A stretch of 7,466 nucleotides of DNA from Bacillota bacterium (lineage in GTDB: Bacteria; Bacillota; DTU030). Shown here in pieces: positions 5,954 through 7,466 of the stretch. A model generated the notes under the pieces. It was not told where the DNA came from and made no database searches. It saw nothing but the letters and a program-made list of their open reading frames with translations. Each line of letters opens with the position of its first letter. The stretch's first letter is position 1. The stretch lies in NCBI GenBank assembly GCA_012842325.1, contig DUTA01000069.1, forward strand, positions 1-7,466. Direction: 5' to 3'. A program made the position numbers and the translations under genes.

Positions 5954-6691
5954 TATCTCTTTGCCGATTACCACACCCACTCCCAGTACAGCCACGGCCG
6001 GGGAGACCTGGAGGGAAATATCCGGGCGGCCCGGGACCGGGGCCTGGAGGAGGTTGCCATAACGGATCACGGCCCGGCCCTGGCCTTTCATTTAGGAGTG
6101 AGAAGGGCGGAACAGCTGCTGGAGATTAAAGGCAAAATACGCCGCCTGCAGGAGAAATATCCGGAGGTGCGGGTTCTCTGCGGGGTGGAAGCCAATGTCA
6201 TCAGCAGCAGGGGTGATCTGGATGTGCCCCGGGAGTTTTTGGAACAGCTGGATATAGTTCTGGCCGGCCTTCACCCCCAGATCTTTCCCCGTTCTTTGGA
6301 TAATTGCCGCTTCCTGGCCCTTTACTGGGGGGGCAAAGTAAGCGGTTACCTCGACCGGCGCTCCCGGCTTTATAATACCCGGGCCCTGATCAACGCCGTG
6401 GCCAGGTACCCCATTGCCATCGTGACCCACCCGGGCTTAGAGCTGGCGGTGGATACCAGGGAGCTGGCCCGGGCCTGTGCCGCTTGCGGCACCGCCCTGG
6501 AAATTAATTCCTCCCATGGTTATTTGACGGCCAATTTTGTCAGTGTCGCCGCTGCCGAGGGAGTGAAATTTGCCATCAACAGCGATGCCCACCATCCGGA
6601 AAAAGTGGGTGTCCTGGGTCCGGGCCTGGCCATTGCCCGCCGGGTGGGCCTGACGGTGGCCGATGTCATTAACGCCAGGGAAGGGCCGTGA
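5951..6691 (+). CDS. PHP-domain phosphatase (PHP2), probable CTG start
   Basis: This is a second metal-dependent PHP phosphoesterase, paralogous to the gene just upstream. Read from CTG 5951 it is 246 aa and starts YLFADYHTHSQYSHG. The full ligand set is visible: H8, H10, H15, H40 (TDHG), E80 (GVEAN), H108 (AGLHPQ), H160 (THPG), D212 and H214 (NSDAHH). The reaction is inferred to be phosphate-ester hydrolysis in the cytosol, with unknown substrate. Compared with PHP1 it has a longer segment between the fourth histidine and the glutamate, and a different middle region (about 119-145, with LYWGGKVSGYLDRRSRLY), so the two probably differ in substrate. The start is decided by the Shine-Dalgarno at 5938-5943 and by the need to keep the HxH motif. 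An annotation beginning at GTG 6098 (197 aa) would be a non-functional fragment. A sequence error in an original ATG or TTG is the main alternative. Confidence 0.85.
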   Translation: MYLFADYHTHSQYSHGRGDLEGNIRAARDRGLEEVAITDHGPALAFHLGVRRAEQLLEIKGKIRRLQEKYPEVRVLCGVEANVISSRGDLDVPREFLEQLDIVLAGLHPQIFPRSLDNCRFLALYWGGKVSGYLDRRSRLYNTRALINAVARYPIAIVTHPGLELAVDTRELARACAACGTALEINSSHGYLTANFVSVAAAEGVKFAINSDAHHPEKVGVLGPGLAIARRVGLTVADVINAREGP

Positions 6692-6760
6692 CCCGGCTTG
6701 GAATTCCTCTTCGTCAGTAAACCTGGCTGCTGGCTGTCCAAATGCCAGGAACCAGCCGGG
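6692..6760 (+). other. Structured leader with competing hairpins upstream of the kinase
   Basis: CCCGGCT (6692-6698) pairs perfectly with AGCCGGG (6754-6760). With a bulged T and AA, the stem continues through GG/CC and TTCC/GGAA (up to 6707 and down to 6748). Inside, CCTGGC (6722-6727) pairs with GCCAGG (6744-6749), and a tandem CTGGCTG repeat occupies 6723-6736. The inner stem overlaps the outer extension, and CCTGGCT (6722-6728) can also pair with AGCCGGG, so these folds compete. No T-run follows, so it is not a simple terminator. It matches no riboswitch class that I can name. Confidence 0.4.
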
Positions 6761-6763
6761 AGG

Positions 6764-6771
6764 AAAGGAGG
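6764..6771 (+). promoter_or_regulatory. Orphan Shine-Dalgarno-like motif in the kinase leader
   Basis: AAAGGAGG lies directly after the hairpin region. No start codon at usable distance opens a credible reading frame: TTG 6772 abuts it and stops within six codons. The kinase has its own Shine-Dalgarno 84 bp further on. It may be chance or a leftover of a lost leader peptide. Confidence 0.3.
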
Positions 6772-6861
6772 TTGGGCGCAGAACAATAATCGGTTGACTG
6801 GGAACAATCACTTGTCTGAACCGTGGGGAAGCAGACGGTCAAACGGGAAGGAGGAAACAGA

Positions 6862-7466
6862 ATGGCCAAATATATCATGGGTATTGATTGTGGTTTGACC
6901 AATTCGAAGGCGGCCCTCTTTGACCTGAACGGGAACGAGATTGCCGTCGCCTCCAGACGTTTTGAAGTCAGCAACCCGAGGCCTTCCTGGGTTGAAGGGG
7001 ATCCGGAAAGGTTGTGGCAGAACACTGCCGACTGCATCCGGGAAGTCATAGCCAAGGCCGGGATCGACCCGGCAGAAATCGGCGCCATTGGCTTCACCGG
7101 CTTTGGCAACGGGCTCTTTGTCGTCGATGAAGAGGGCAATGCCATCCGCAATGCCATCGGTTCCAACGACGGCCGGGCTGTCGATATAGTGGAAAAGCTG
7201 AAGGAAGAGGGGGTCTATGAGAAAATATCGGCCATCAACGCCACTCTGCCCTTTCCCGGCCAGCCCTTCACCCTTCTCCGCTGGATCAAGGAGAATGAAC
7301 CGGAAAATTATGCCGCGATCCGGCGGATCCTGCAATGCAAGGATTTTATCCGCTCCAAGCTGACGGGGGAATTTGTTTCCGAGCATAATGATCTGAGCGG
7401 CGGCGGCCTGATGGACTTTGCCAATAAGTCCTATTCCCGGGAGTTGATGGAGCTCTACGGCATCCC
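6862..7466 (+). CDS. FGGY-family carbohydrate kinase, N-terminal 201 codons (runs off the window)
   Basis: This is the N-terminal half of an ATP-dependent sugar or polyol kinase of the FGGY family, a cytosolic enzyme that phosphorylates pentoses, polyols or ketoses after uptake. The phosphate-binding motif is GIDCGLTNSKAALFD (7-21, with D9). It is followed by GFTGFGNGLFVVDEEGN (77-93), SNDGRA (101-106), GQPFTLLRWIKENEPE (about 133-148) and KDFIRSKLTGE (about 161-171). The pattern most resembles the L-xylulose/erythritol kinase branch (LyxK/EryA-like) rather than glycerol or xylulose kinase, but the substrate cannot be fixed from half the protein. ATG 6862 is well supported by AAGGAGG (6848-6854) at 7 nt. 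The frame stays open to the window edge; full members are about 500 aa. A 170-bp structured leader separates it from the PHP genes, so it may have its own promoter; none is clear (TTGACT 6794-6799 lacks a good -10). It may begin a sugar utilisation operon. Confidence 0.88.
   Translation, partial: MAKYIMGIDCGLTNSKAALFDLNGNEIAVASRRFEVSNPRPSWVEGDPERLWQNTADCIREVIAKAGIDPAEIGAIGFTGFGNGLFVVDEEGNAIRNAIGSNDGRAVDIVEKLKEEGVYEKISAINATLPFPGQPFTLLRWIKENEPENYAAIRRILQCKDFIRSKLTGEFVSEHNDLSGGGLMDFANKSYSRELMELYGI

Noticed and set aside
6794..6822. Sigma-A promoter for the kinase with TTGACT as -35
   Set aside because: The -35 is good, but at 16-18 bp spacing there is only GC-containing sequence around TGAACC and no acceptable -10.
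6698..6898. 66-codon frame through the kinase leader as a leader peptide
   Set aside because: It starts at a TTG inside a hairpin without a ribosome site and overlaps the kinase start by 37 bp.
6808..7386. 192-codon minus-strand open frame opposite the kinase
   Set aside because: It is a shadow of a clear FGGY kinase N-terminus; no start signal or domain was seen.
1..7466. CRISPR arrays, tRNA or rRNA genes, transposases, phage or defence genes
   Set aside because: No spaced direct repeats, cloverleaf-like segments, inverted-repeat-flanked transposase or defence domain was seen on either strand; the content is metabolic and sporulation related.

Overview
The window is a 7.5-kb, GC-rich stretch in which every supported gene lies on the + strand. 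It looks like a chromosome segment of an endospore-forming, probably thermophilic clostridium of the Moorella/Desulfotomaculum type. That assignment is inference. It rests on a SpoVB-family sporulation flippase, strong Firmicutes-style Shine-Dalgarno sequences (AAGGAGG, and AAGGCGGTGATC with one mismatch to the full anti-16S complement), high GC at third codon positions, and a short Orn/Lys/Arg decarboxylase of the Firmicutes type.

Left block (1-4123). The tail of an unidentified gene ends at 70. A CofE-like (F420-0:glutamate ligase family) protein, a PLP-dependent Orn/Lys/Arg decarboxylase and a SpoVB/MurJ-superfamily flippase follow. The first two are 15 bp apart and probably co-transcribed. 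The flippase has a 148-bp leader containing a good match to a sporulation sigma-E promoter, which fits its family. The block ends in a strong intrinsic terminator that shares its left arm with a second possible terminator hairpin.

Right block (4261-7466). A Cof-type HAD phosphatase, two tandem YcdX-like PHP-domain phosphatases and the first 201 codons of an FGGY sugar kinase follow in the same orientation. HAD and PHP1 are 27 bp apart, and PHP1 and PHP2 are 97 bp apart. The kinase has a 170-bp structured leader and may be a separate unit, perhaps the start of a sugar or polyol utilisation operon that continues past the window edge.

Two genes do not follow normal translation rules on their face. 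The HAD gene is full length and keeps all catalytic motifs on both sides of one in-frame amber codon (TAG, 4657-4659). The second PHP gene has no ATG, GTG or TTG that preserves its metal site; its only sensible start is a CTG at 5951, correctly spaced behind an AGGAGGG Shine-Dalgarno. Either could be a sequencing error, recent gene decay or genuine recoding/non-canonical initiation. No gene in the window uses TAG as its final stop. I see no CRISPR array, tRNA, rRNA, insertion sequence or phage gene.
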